A stretch of 64,000 bases of DNA from positions 248,001 through 312,000 of the forward strand of contig NQMI01000021.1 in NCBI GenBank assembly GCA_002270565.1, written 5' to 3'. Positions 43,674 to 54,744 of this stretch are shown piece after piece. Both the position numbers and the translations under genes were made by a program. Every line of letters begins with the position of its first letter. Positions within the stretch are counted from its first letter, which is position 1. The DNA is from Stenocarpella maydis. Its lineage: Eukaryota > Ascomycota > Sordariomycetes > Diaporthales > Diaporthaceae. Below the pieces are notes generated by a model that ran no database searches, had not been told where the DNA came from, and saw nothing but the letters and a program-made list of their open reading frames with translations.

Positions 43674-44346
43674 CTAGGCGCTATAAGGTGGAGCACTGGC
43701 GTATGCCTCGCTGCGGGCCTGCGGCTGCGGCGGCAGAGGTGATGGTTCTCCTGCTAGCAGCTGGAGACGCCTCCTCCGCTCGAGCTTCTTCCGCTGTGCC
43801 CAGGTCAGGCGGCCGCCCTTGCCGTAGCATAGGATGACCCAGACGGCGTGGAAGAAAATTGCGGTCCCGCTTGATCGCCGGTGCCCAATCGTCAGCTTCT
43901 CTCTCTCTCTGTGCGTGTGTCTGTCCACCCCCCATCCCCCTTCCGGGGAGGGTTGGCACAAATGTGCGGCTTTCTCTGTGGGAACTCACAGGGTGAGGAG
44001 CTCGAGGATGACATTAAGCCAAAACTGTGCGTCGCAGCCAGTGATGCAGAGCACGGCAACTGGGGGGACTGCGGAAACCCATTGTTAATCAGCATGTGAA
44101 ACATAGTATCAGAGAGATTGACCGACGAAGCATGGCCGCCAGCGTGGCCAACAGGGGGACAAAGACAAAAGACACAATGTGGCTCGGAAACTGACTGAAG
44201 ATTGCTATGACCAGCAGGAGCAGGATGGTCCCGTCGTCCCCCGAAGCGATCCGCCTGACGGGGTGAGATTGTTGACTCGTAGGGTTGCCTTGAGGATGAG
44301 GCTCGGTGGCAGGACATGCCACGGGCGCAGGGCTGGTCGTCTCCAT
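43674..44346 (-). CDS. Pmp3/RCI2 (UPF0057)-type small membrane protein with extended tails
   Basis: Stress-linked plasma-membrane proteolipid family. Three exons: 44346-44196, 44068-43990 and 43869-43674; introns are 127 and 120 bp; 141 residues (159 if started at the in-frame ATG 44400). Splicing brings together the first hydrophobic segment LLLLVIAIFIPPVAVLCITG, which contains the family's F-x-P-P-x-A-V core, and the second (FWLNVILELL joined to HAVWVILCYGKG), matching the N-x2-L and HA-x-W positions of Pmp3. Canonical family members are 50-60 residues; here a polar N-terminus of about 35 residues and a basic, Pro/Ala-rich tail (KKLERRRRLQLLAGEP) are added. The third exon's acceptor would be an AAG, which is less common. 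The P-G turn normally between the two segments is missing, so function may be altered. Confidence 0.68.
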
Positions 44347-44400
44347 TGGGCTGGATCCGCGTCGGGTACCGATATTTAGGAGATAGGTCTCGTCCGGCAA

Positions 44401-46533
44401 AGACGGTTCTGAGTAAAGGGCTTCCGCAGCTCACGGCGCTGTGTGCGTGATCCGTCTGTCGAGGCCCAATCGCCACCCACTCAGGGGCGCCACAGCAAGT
44501 GCCAATTGCACATGGGCAGTGCATGATGACGCTTATTTTGGGAGGCACGACCGGCGACAAGATTCCCCATGGGAAAAGCAAGTGCAGGCTGTGTCAGAAC
44601 ACCTGGCAGGCTGGCAGGTGTATTTTCGACGGCATCATCCGCTGAGACCCATTGCTTGTTTGTCTTCGATCCCAAGTGTCCTGCAGTCATCCATGTCTTT
44701 CAACCTGAGCGCGTCAATATTGGTGCCACAGTTGGCCAGAAGCAAATACTACAGTCAGGCAAGCTAAGACTGACCTGAGGGTAACACATCCGCGCCCAAT
44801 GAGTAGCGTTGAGGCCCAGTGACAGCCGTTGCCTTGCAATATCGAGGCAGGGCGGAGGCTGGCTCGGAGATCTGATATGGCTTGACTTTTTTCTTCTTCT
44901 TTTTTTTGTGTATGTGTGTGCGCGCGCGTGTGTGTGCGTATGTACAATGTTGTTTCTTTGTCTCTGGGAGGAAAAGGGGGGAGGGGTGGAGAGAAGGCTC
45001 CCAGGAGACCGACATCTGGAGGGAGAAGTCCGGTGGGTCCAACCGACCGCCCTTGCGCCCTGCAGGCCCGACTTCTGTCGGAACCCGATGCGAGAAGAAA
45101 GAAGAAGGGCCGAGTGGTGTCATCAAGTAGATGAGGCTAATCACTGTAGGAAGCCGACAACTTATGCCACAAACATGCCACAGAACGAGAGCAGGCGCGA
45201 AAGACGACGCTACAGTTCAGGGAAAATCAAAGGATTGGGAACAAGTCCTCCTCGGCAGGCTTGGACCGGTCACGCCACGATCACCAATCCTGGGTCAGAA
45301 CAGCCTTGCTCACCATGTGGACGCTTTGTGTTTAGACCCCGCCGTTCGGTATGGTGTAATCCTCGGGCCGGTGGTGGCTCAACCACAGCAAGCCATGCCC
45401 TTGCTATTCGCAGTTGACAGAGCCATCCACACCTCATGTCACTGGGCATCATCCGGTACGTGGGCGCGCGCCGGCGAGCCCTCTGCCCCCCCCCCGGGGC
45501 TTGGCTGCCATACGAGCGCCAACGTGGGCGTCACGCATCCTCGTCCATTCCAGGTGGCTGCAGATCTCACTGCTACTGTGCCAGGCAGATAAGAGATCTC
45601 GTGCAGGGGGGTTCCACCGATCGTGTCCCCTCGCAACCCGGTCAGACTCGTGGCATTGATACGTGAGTCAATGCTCCGGAGACGTGGTGTAACCGGGCGT
45701 GCAGGATCACCAATTTCGCCGACTTTGACGAGATGCCCCCAGCTGCGCTTCTCGCATATTCCTCCGGTAGGGACCCCTGGGTCGGGGCAGGCTGATCAGG
45801 GCCTTTAATTACGCCGGTTTGGCGAATGACAGCGAGCAGTTCGTGGGCCCCTATGTAAGTCAGGGCCACCTGCGAGGCGGCCGCTGCAAGGCTTGCAAGT
45901 AGCCATGAGCTCCACGAGTGGCAGGCCCGGCCAGCGCTCCCCATCCGCCGTAGGGATGAGCATGTCTCAGTCCGCTGCCGGGACAGAAGTACACCCGGTC
46001 GGGAAAAAGCTGAGCACCTGGCTGGAATGTGCATGTGCATGACACTGGCCTGTCCAGTTCTGTCCGTGTGAAGGGAAAGATACTCGCACCTTTTCCATGC
46101 AGTTAGCCCCCGAAATATTGAGCAATGGCTGCGACACGACTAGCCCGAAAGGCCCCAGGCTACCTAAGTGCGGCCAAGCAGCCTCGGGACATGATAAGCT
46201 CGCATTGGTGAGCAGTAGAGACCTAGGCCCCTTGAGATGGAGCTCGGCCAGGGAGGTTTGTCCGGGCCCAGCTCGGGGAACCGGCGTGAGAAGGAGAAGC
46301 AGATGGCACGGCTCATGTATAAAACGAGGCCCCGCCCACCCTCGTGGCCGAACGCCCTTCTAGAACCGTAAGATGTTTGCTGTTTGCTCAACGTAAGACG
46401 TCTGTTGTTTGTTCTCTGAGCACCGTGATACAAGACTCACATCAAGCGCCAAGCCTCCCGATACTGACATACCTCCAACCCCATCGACATTGCCAACCTT
46501 GTCGGCATCACGCAAGCCTCAACGTACTTCACC
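44401..46533. other. Divergent intergenic region
   Basis: About 2.1 kb between the Pmp3-like gene and the pathogen-related gene. Contains a T-rich then GT-rich stretch (44886-44945) and several short ORFs on both strands without recognisable content. A TATAAA box-like sequence lies near 46318, about 215 bp before the next start codon. Confidence 0.5.
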
Positions 46534-47774
46534 ATGGGCCAAGTAATGGGAAAGGTCCCTGTCGAAGACGACAAGGCGAAGGAGCCCGAAGGTCCCAGCT
46601 TCCCCGACTATATGCTCGATGCAAATGCTGTCGTAAGTCGTTCCCCCGTCAGGCTGGCCCCTACGGCAGAGCCCTAGGCCCTCAGCTGACCACTCCCGTC
46701 CCTCAGACCCATGACAAGGCGACATGGCGGTATGGAGGGCCCCCAGACTATACAGTCACCAGGCAGATGTGGGCAAACGGTATGCTGGCCTCGGCGAGAC
46801 CCAGGCACGCTGTCAACTCGGACAAGTTCCCAGCCGTGCTGACTTCAACCCGGCAGAGAAACGCGCGAATCACGAGGCCAGGTCTCTGGAAACGCTGGTC
46901 GAGAACTTGGTCAAGAACTGGGAGATCGAGGCGTCACATAAGATGGACGTGTCGGAATGGCGAACCGTGGACCTAGAAAAGTACACCTTCTCGGTCAATG
47001 GCGGGCCGCCCCAGGATGCGGAACACATGTTGAAAGTGTGCGTAGAGCCTTCTATCCGTCCCGTACCCTGGCTCCCCCAAGGCGTCTGTGTCACCACCAA
47101 TTTGGGGGCGCGATGATGACTTTCCGAAGCAAAAGGAAGGAAGGCCAAAGCGGGGCCAAGGCAAAAACCAACGAGTCGAGGCGAATTTTGCTTCTTCTTG
47201 TTGCCTATCCAGGTGGCTGACGACGAAAACAATTCCAGGGGTACTTATTCCGCGGTCATAGCGCCCAACAAGTATTACGGGGCCAAGTCGACGTTCGACG
47301 AGAGCCACAAGACGTTCCGAGACATGATGCCGAACTTTGCCTGGGAGGTCCTGGAGGTGTACAGCGGCCCGCCGGTTGTTGCCTTCAAGTGGCGCCACTG
47401 GGGTTGGATGAAGGGAGACTATGTCGGGAAAAACGAAGACGACTCGACGGTGACCATCAAGGCTCACCGCGGGGTGCTCGATATCCAAGGTGTGACAGTA
47501 GCGAAGCTGAACGACATATTCCAGGTGACAAGCCTCGAGACATGGTGAGCCTGTCCATATCCCTGTTCCCTGGCTCGCTCAGCGGCTCAGGACGGACGAC
47601 AGGTGCTAACCGCAAGACACCAACAGGTTTGATCCGGCAGACATGTTCAGGCAAATGCGGCCCTCGGAGGAGACGATGGCGATGACAATGACGGCGACGA
47701 CGAAGCGGATGGAGTGCCCCATGGGGTACCGGGTTGGTATGAAGGGGGTGGGAGGAGCTGAAGTAGGGCATTGA
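46534..47774 (+). CDS. SnoaL-like 'pathogen-related' family protein
   Basis: Resembles the NTF2/SnoaL-fold proteins annotated in cereals and fungi as pathogen-related protein; molecular function unknown. Five exons: 46534-46632, 46707-46779, 46857-47035, 47213-47544 and 47627-47774; 276 residues. Signatures in order: FPDYMLDANAV, ATWRYGGPPDY (about 38-48), WEIEASHKMDVSEWRTVDLE with KYTFSVNGGPP, then TFDESHKTFRDMMPNFAWEV, VYSGPPVVAFKWRHWGWMKG and the end of the fold SLETWFDPADMFRQM. All exon phases agree. The last 30 residues (Met/Thr-rich) extend beyond the usual end of the family and might reflect a missed final intron. The third intron (177 bp) is longer than the others. The product lacks a signal peptide, so it is probably cytosolic. 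Confidence 0.85.
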
Positions 47775-50700
47775 AGACGTAGAATTATCCTTGTCACCGC
47801 GATATTCTGGCTTGTTCCTTCTTGAAGCATGAAAAAAAAAAAAAGACTTACTGTACCGATCGCCCTCTTGGTGAGACGGGCTGGCACGGGAATGTGTGGG
47901 CGACCCTGAAGTAGCCTGTCAGTGCCTGTCCAGTCTCCGGGCGCGCGTTAGTTAGCACGGGTATGGCGTTGAGGGTCTCTGCGCCACAGGAGGTCGCTGG
48001 GAGCGCTATGACGAGAGTTGTCTCTGAAACCACGTTATGCCTATCGGATCTTTGCTGAATTCGGAGAGGCTACTGCGGAGTCTGAAACAGAAGAAGGCAT
48101 TGGTGAACACAATGCGATGATATGACATCCCAACGGTGTGAGATCGGAGACATGGGAAGGAAATAATGGCCATGATCTGTTGAGGGCCAGCAAGGTTGCG
48201 CCGTCAGCTGAGTGCGTGAGGAGAATCATGCCCGCCTCCCGACAAACCCACACCGCGCCCAGAGGTTCGAGAGCTTATCTCTGGTCGAGGCTGGGCGTCC
48301 AGGCCTATCCTGATGGTGGGTGGCACGGCCAAGGGAGCCTCTCTCAGGTTGACCATGGACCAGTTCTGGACGACTACTGAGAATGTAGAGAGAGAGAGAG
48401 TACTCGGGAGGGATGGTCTTGAGCCATGGCCTCGGACTCGGGCCAAGTTAAAGAAGACGTAACAACCTTGGAAGTCAAGGAACACAAGTAATAAGTCGGC
48501 AACACCCCGGGGTGATAGCGACAAACCTTGGAAGGCCCCAAGAAAGGCAGGCAAGTGCACAGTTCTCTGGCGACTCGTTTAGGGAGGGGAGGGTGGTGTT
48601 GTCGCTTCGGTCCTATACTCCTGGGTATTAGTCACAAAGATAGCTGCAACCATGTCACTGTAATGAGTGACGGGCTGTCAGCTGCGACGCAAGGAGGCTG
48701 GCAGGCTGGCAGGGAGGGTGGATATTGGCACTGTGGTCAGAAGAGAGGAGAGGGCAAAAAAAAAAAGTTGCATACAGACCTAGTACCGTGGCACGGCAGC
48801 AAGCCACGTTTTGAACCTGGCGATCCGACTTGCGGAATGGAATATGCCATGTGGCCAATTGTGCAACGTTGAGGAGAGGGCGTCAGACAGGCTCGCCTAT
48901 GCTTGGTGTAATATTGCGCACCGGGAATGGCAGAGCAGGGGACAGCAAGGTGCTATAAGAAGCAGCTCTACGTACTGATGGGTTGGTTGTTCTGTTGGTA
49001 GATGCTCTGTGGGTCTGGCTTGCATGCATTATGCCTAGGTGTGTATATACGGAGTATATAGACAGAGGGATATAGACAGAGGGATATAGACAGAGGGATA
49101 TAGACAGAGGGATATAGACAGAGGGATATAGACAGAGGGATATAGACAGAGGGAGAGATGTTCGATGACAGGAAGTGTGATGATAAACAGTCGGCCCAGC
49201 AAAACTGCCGGCAAATGGTGCACTCATGATATGACGGCCTGGTGTGCCAAAGGAAATAGACAAGGTGGCATGGCGGCGTTGTAGTTCACAGAAAGCAAGC
49301 AAGATGTGCTCCAGCTGCTGTCGACAGGGGAACCCCCAGTCCAGCGGACGGCCCAGCCCGTGACGTGTTCGCGATTGCCCGACACGGTCGACATGGTCGA
49401 CACGGTCAAGGGTAAACACGAGCGTCACAGACCCCTTGGCCCGATGTCACTACAAGACAAGAGGTGCAGGCATATGTACTCAAACAGTATCCCCTGTGGT
49501 GCTGTATCTACTATCGGCGTACCCTAAGCGAGACCAGGGTATGGGCCAATAGTCAACACCGGAAATAGCGGAAACAAGAGTGACTTCGGTTTCTTAGGCG
49601 TTCTGGTTATGAAACTTGTACCCAGAGATAGACGAGGTACAAAGGGCGACATTGCACCTATCGCAGCCGTACTGTGTGACCTTCCTCGTTGCTGAAGCTA
49701 TTATGGCTGCGTTGCCTGAGATCTCCCCCGAAACAAATTAACTAGGAAATAGGTGTATAGGGTCAAAAATAGTGGTGTTGAGGGCGAGGGCGGCGAGGGC
49801 GTTGAGGGTGGGCTTGGTGGTGAGGAAGGGCTGCAGGCGGTAGTCGGCGTTAGTGGTGACGTACCCATAGCGTACACCCCAATTGCAGGGGCCAAGAAGT
49901 GGAAAAGCGGGCCCGGATTTACTTTACGCCGTTACAGAACCACACGGGATAGTCCAGAGAGTAGTCTCAAGTACTATGTTATATGGGTGGTGCATGATAC
50001 CGGGGTTTCCAGTCCAGCTATTTCAATCTTGTTACCCCAAAAATCCGGCCCCAATTCCCGAGTCGGCTCAAGCCCCAAGCAAGGCGTGGGGTCAAAGGGT
50101 CGAGGTGCATTGAGAAAACGTGGGAGCCCTCGCTTCGTTTTCCAACATGGCCTGACATTGAGTTATGAGTTAGACCCCACAGGTCAGCTCGGTATGTGCC
50201 CTATCTTCCCAGTCTACGCACAAACGTCTACAGGTATACTATGCATGTACTTAGTAGGTAGCCATCTATCTGCCTTGATGAGCTGGCTTTTGTCGGTGCT
50301 TTGTTTTGCCTGCTCAGAAAGCAGGTCCGTACATGACATGGGTAAGCAAGCATCACTGTCGCACCACCTTTTTTTGGAGGGGGGGGGGGAGAGGGATGGA
50401 ATGCATGTGCTTGCTGCATCTGGCAGGTCGAGGTTGATTTGAAATGGGCCGAGCGGAAGCTCCATGATCGGTTTCGTGTACATGTATACCACCACCACAT
50501 ACAATCTGCGTACCTGGGCCTGGGCCTGTGGACTGTGGACTGTGGACTGTGGACTGCGGTTGTTCAGACCAGACACTCTCTGGTTCCGCAAGACGGAACA
50601 GGCCGGCTAACAAGCAACCCTCATCTAAGATAAAAGCACCCATTCGTGGGCGAGCCTCGTGCCGCAGGAGAGGATCGGCCCAGAAGCAGGATTCCCCTCC

Positions 50701-52461
50701 CCCGGCCTCTGACCCCTGAGGTCGCGGAATCGCACCGGATACAGGGTCGACTTGCCCCGTCCATTGCCAATCTGTCGGTTTGCCTACACCAGAGGGGGAG
50801 CAAGGGACGACATGCCCTGAGCTCCCCAAGCTCCCAAGCTCCTCTCATTACCAGGAACCCAGGTATTAGGTTCCCGAGCCGGCGAAAACGGCTCCCAACC
50901 GTCGAAAACGTGCGAGCGCAACATGCATGGTTTCTGATGAGGGGGGCGGCGGGAGAGGGCGAGCCCTGTACTTAGCCGTACTATGACTACTATGACTACT
51001 ACTGCTGTTATGCCAACTACCTAGTACCTAGGTAGGTATAGAGTATATACTTATTAGCTACTTAAGTAGGTGAGTTCGTCCCACCCTCCCGCACTGGCCG
51101 ACTTGGGGTCTCAACAGGTCAGATAGGGTCCAACAATCCCAGCCCGGGCCAGGTCAGATCAACCGTCAGGTCGAGTCAGGTTCACGACAGTTCTGGCTGG
51201 GCTTTGATGAGGAGACATGGAAGGAGAGAAGAGGAGCTCCAGTTCCTCGCAAGCATGCTTGCTTGGTCTGCCTGCCCACCTGCCTGCGTGGCCAGCACTC
51301 GTCCTCCTCACCAAGCAACCAAAACGGAGGCCCGGATCGGCAAGGATGCCTGCAACACTGAACCTCACGCTGAAAAGCGGCCCACAAATTGACGGAAGCT
51401 CCCAATTACACTATCACACGGCCGACAGGGGTAGATGCTTCGTTTGCAAGGGGACGGAGGGAATTGGACAGAGTACAGTACAGCACACCACCATCACTAC
51501 CACCACCACCACTACCACCACCAGCCACTACTACCCACTACTGCTGCCGCCGAGGGCCAGTGGAAGTACAGCACAGCTCACAGCTCACAGCTCACAGCTT
51601 ACAGCACACAGGCACACAGGCACACAGCACAATAGAGTGTGCCTGGTATCCTTCTTTTTATTTTTTTTTATTTTTTATTGACCCTTCGAACTGGTGGTTG
51701 CCGTACGCCAGTGGGGAGCTGGCTGCCCTGCACTGGCTACTTACTCTTGCTCTGTCTTGTCTATCTAATCTGTCTGATCTTGTCTGGCCTGTCTCTATTT
51801 CCTCCTCCACTTTGCTGGTCCTCTTTCTCCCTCCCCCTGGTCCGGTCCTGTCCTGTCCAGTCCTGTCCAGTCCGCCAGTCCACCTGGCAGTCCTGCCAAC
51901 CCGTCGTCTCGTTTCTCTTGGTTTGGTCTTTTCCTTTACAAACCACCTCGTCTCCCACCCTCCCTCGCCTTTCCACTCTCCCCTCAAAACAAGCCAAAGA
52001 GGGCGTGTGCAGCACAGCACACCACCGCACACAACCCACACTGCAGGCTCGGCATCTCCTTACCGAGTTCTCATATTGTGTCTGCCTCCCCTCTCCCCCA
52101 TCAATCCGGCGGGCTGCCACTTTCTCCAAGTCCAATACTGCTCCCTGACCCAAGCTTTTGGCGGCAACAAGCAGCAGCAGCAGTACGTGTCCACTCGATC
52201 CTGTCTCTCCCGCCCGAGTCCACAGCCTGCGAGGGCTCTACCTCGAGTTTTCCCCTGGCTCGCCTCGACCCGAGGCCTACAGCTTGCTTTTCGCAGCTCC
52301 CGCCCCGTCCCCACAGGCCCTGATTGGGACCGCCGAGGTCGTGGCCGATTTTCTCTCGCTCCGACTGACCTCCTGCAGCTGGATCAGCTAGCCCGGCCGC
52401 ATCTTCTCCCGCCGTCGACAAGCTACCCCTTCGAAAACCCTCACCGCCAACGGTACCGACC
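47775..52461. other. 4.7 kb gene-poor region with several tandem repeats
   Basis: No gene I can support. It contains the 14 bp tandem array at 49057-49154, a TGTGGAC heptamer repeat (about 50526-50556), a CAC/ACC-rich block (51480-51540), ACAGCTC repeats (about 51573-51605) and palindrome TACCTAGGTA at 51025-51034. The last 500 bp are C/T-rich and are the likely leader of the Nrp1-like gene. A 229-codon plus-strand frame from 49753 is mostly poly-Gly/Glu at its start and unlike a protein. Confidence 0.55.
49057..49154 (+). repeat. Seven-copy 14 bp tandem repeat
   Basis: Seven perfect head-to-tail copies of TATAGACAGAGGGA with no spacers between them. On the minus strand one frame reads as repeated SVYIPL-type peptides, an artefact of the repeat. 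Confidence 0.97.
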
Positions 52462-54744
52462 ATGGCAGCCCCCCCTCCAGCTCCCTTGAACGTTGACCGT
52501 TATGTGGTCATTCATGTCGCCACCACCTGCGACGAGCACGGCGTTTACGTAACCAAGGATTCCGCCGAGGTTATTGAGATTGGGTGGATCCTGGTGGACG
52601 CGAAGTCACTCGAAGATGTGCGTGGGCTCTCTCGCTCTGACCCCGAATTGCTGCCCCTACAGCTCAGGGACGTGGTGACCTAGACGGGGCCCTCAAGCTG
52701 ACGGCCCATCTCTCCCTCCAACAGATACATCGCGAAAGTGTCTTGGTCAAGCCTATCAACACGCCAATCACCCCACTGTGCAGTAAGTCCTCCGCGATGC
52801 ATTGCCCGTACTCGTCCGGTAGGGCGTGCTAGACCCCCTCTCCCTTCCGCATGCCCTGTGCCGCTCGTGGTCCGCATCAAGCTGACCGATATGCCTTTCC
52901 AGCGAGCCTGACAACCCTGACCTGGGAGCACGTTAGGAATGCCGGGACGTTCAGGGACGCAATTAACCGTTTCGATGCCTTCGCCTCCGAGCATCTCAAC
53001 TCGCAGAACCTCGACTTCGTCTTCGTGACACTCGACGCGTGGGACCTTCGGGTCCAGCTCCCCCGAGAAGCCCGCGACAAGGCCGTCGTGCTTCCTCCAT
53101 ACCTCCAGCACTCCCGGACCTTCGACCTGCGGACCGAATACCAGAGGTGGCAGCAGCACCATCCCGAGTGTCTGGCCTTTGGCCCGTCGTCGCTGGCTAA
53201 TATCTGTGCGGCTCTCGAGGTCGAGGCGGTCCAGTCCAGTGCTCCCATCAAGCACAACCTGCCCTTCCATCTCCAGGCTCTCGCCCCTGCCTCGCCCCGC
53301 AGGGCCATGGACGAAGCTATCACCCTCGCTCGTGTCCTCCGCGGCCTGGTCCGCAAGTCCCAGCCCCCAAGCGAGCACCCAGACGTGCTCACCCGCCCGA
53401 TGGATGCCCGCGCAGACGTCAGGGCCTTCCTCTCGGAGCGGAGCAAGGTCCTCCACATGTCGGGCTTGCCCCACGACACGACCCAGTCCGAGCTTGAGAG
53501 CTGGTTCACCCAGTTCGGCGGCCGCCCCATCGCCTTCTGGACCCTTCGCACGCCTGAGCAGCACAAGCCCACGGGCACTGGTTTCGCAGTCTTCTCATCC
53601 CATGAGGAAGTAAGTCGATACCCTCGCATCGTTGGTTTGCCCGTTCCTTCACCTTTGTTTAAATCCAAGTGGACTATCGTGTCGACGTGATATGGTGTCC
53701 GACGTGCAGCCTTTCCCCGTACCAAGTGCAGTCAGACCTACAAGCATAGACTACGACAGGCGAGACGTGATTTCCAATGCTGACCGTGCTCGTTCACAGG
53801 CGGCCGAGAGCTTGTGCATGAATGGCCGAGCCCTCAATGAGAAGGCCATCGAGGTCTCCCCATCGTCGAGCCGGGTGCTGGACCGGGCCCAGGAGATATT
53901 AACCCCGTTCCCTCCGAGCAAGAACCGACCTCGACCTGGAGACTGGACCTGCCCTAGTTGTGGATTTTCAAACTTCCAGCGCCGCACGGCATGTTTCCGC
54001 TGCTCGTACCCCGCGGTCAGTGCCGGCCCGACAGGCGACATGGGCTATGGTGGCTACGGCGGAGGTGGCGGCAGTGGCTATGGGCCACCGGCGATGATGG
54101 GTCCTCCTCACCACGGTGGTGGCCACCATCACGGACACATGGGCCATGGTGGCGGCGGCCGTATGGGAGGCAGCGGCGTTGTCCCTTTCCGTGCCGGCGA
54201 CTGGAAGTGTGGTAACGAGGTCTGCGGCTACCACAACTTTGCCAAGAACGTCTGCTGCCTGCGTTGCGGCGCCAGCCGCGCAGGCGCTGCCATCGTCGCC
54301 GACTCGGGCTACCCTACCCCGATGGACACCCCGTCTAGCTACATGAGCCAGGCATCCATGGGTGGCAACCCCGGGCCCGGGCCCTTCGGATCCGGGGGCG
54401 GATTCAACTCTGGTGGTGGCTACGGGCAGCAGTTTGGCGGCCCACCAAGCACATACGCCCTGCCATCAGGGATCGGTGGCGGCGCAGCACCTTACCCTTC
54501 ACTTAACACACACTTTGGCCCCGGCCCCGGTGCGCACTCTGCCGGACCCTTTGACAGCCGCGCTGCCGAGGCTGCCTTTCAGTCGGCACAGAACGGCCCT
54601 GCTTCTGCCGGGCCATCCAACTTCTACTCGGCTGGGGAGAGCGACCCTTTCGCCTTCCTCTCGAGCGGCATCGGCGGCCTCTCTGTCAGCGGCGGGGACC
54701 CCCGTCAGAACGGTGGCGGGGCTCCTAGCAAGTCGCCCGCCTGA
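52462..54744 (+). CDS. Nrp1-like RNA-binding protein: exonuclease-fold domain, RRM, two RanBP2 zinc fingers
   Basis: Cytoplasmic-type RNA-binding protein related to yeast Nrp1. Four exons: 52462-52617, 52725-52782, 52903-53609 and 53800-54744; 621 residues. An RNase-H-like exonuclease domain opens the protein (VVIHVATTCDEHGVY, AEVIEIGWILVDAK, and later RRAMDEAITLARVLRGL at about 205-221). The usual D-x-E of the first catalytic motif is replaced by H-x-A (His18, Ala20), so nuclease activity is unlikely. The RRM spans about 253-325 (VLHMSGLPHDTT, TGTGFAVFSSHEEAAESL) and is split by the third intron. Two RanBP2-type fingers follow: GDWTCPSCGFSNFQRRTACF (Cys 358, 361, 372, 375) and GDWKCGNEVCGYHNF (Cys 444, 449, 460, 463). 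Gly-rich linkers and a Gly/Pro/Ser-rich tail complete it. The order of domains is distinctive, so the family call is firm. Confidence 0.9.

Noticed and set aside
48780..48860. tRNA-like segment on the minus strand (GGTTCAAAA box)
   Set aside because: A T-loop-like box is present, but the T stem has a mismatch and no matching acceptor stem or D arm could be built.
49057..49154. Possible CRISPR array
   Set aside because: Copies are directly adjacent with no spacers, and the genome is eukaryotic; it is a simple minisatellite.
49753..50442. 229-codon plus ORF in the gene-poor region
   Set aside because: Begins with Gly/Glu simple repeats, then has random-looking composition with no motif.
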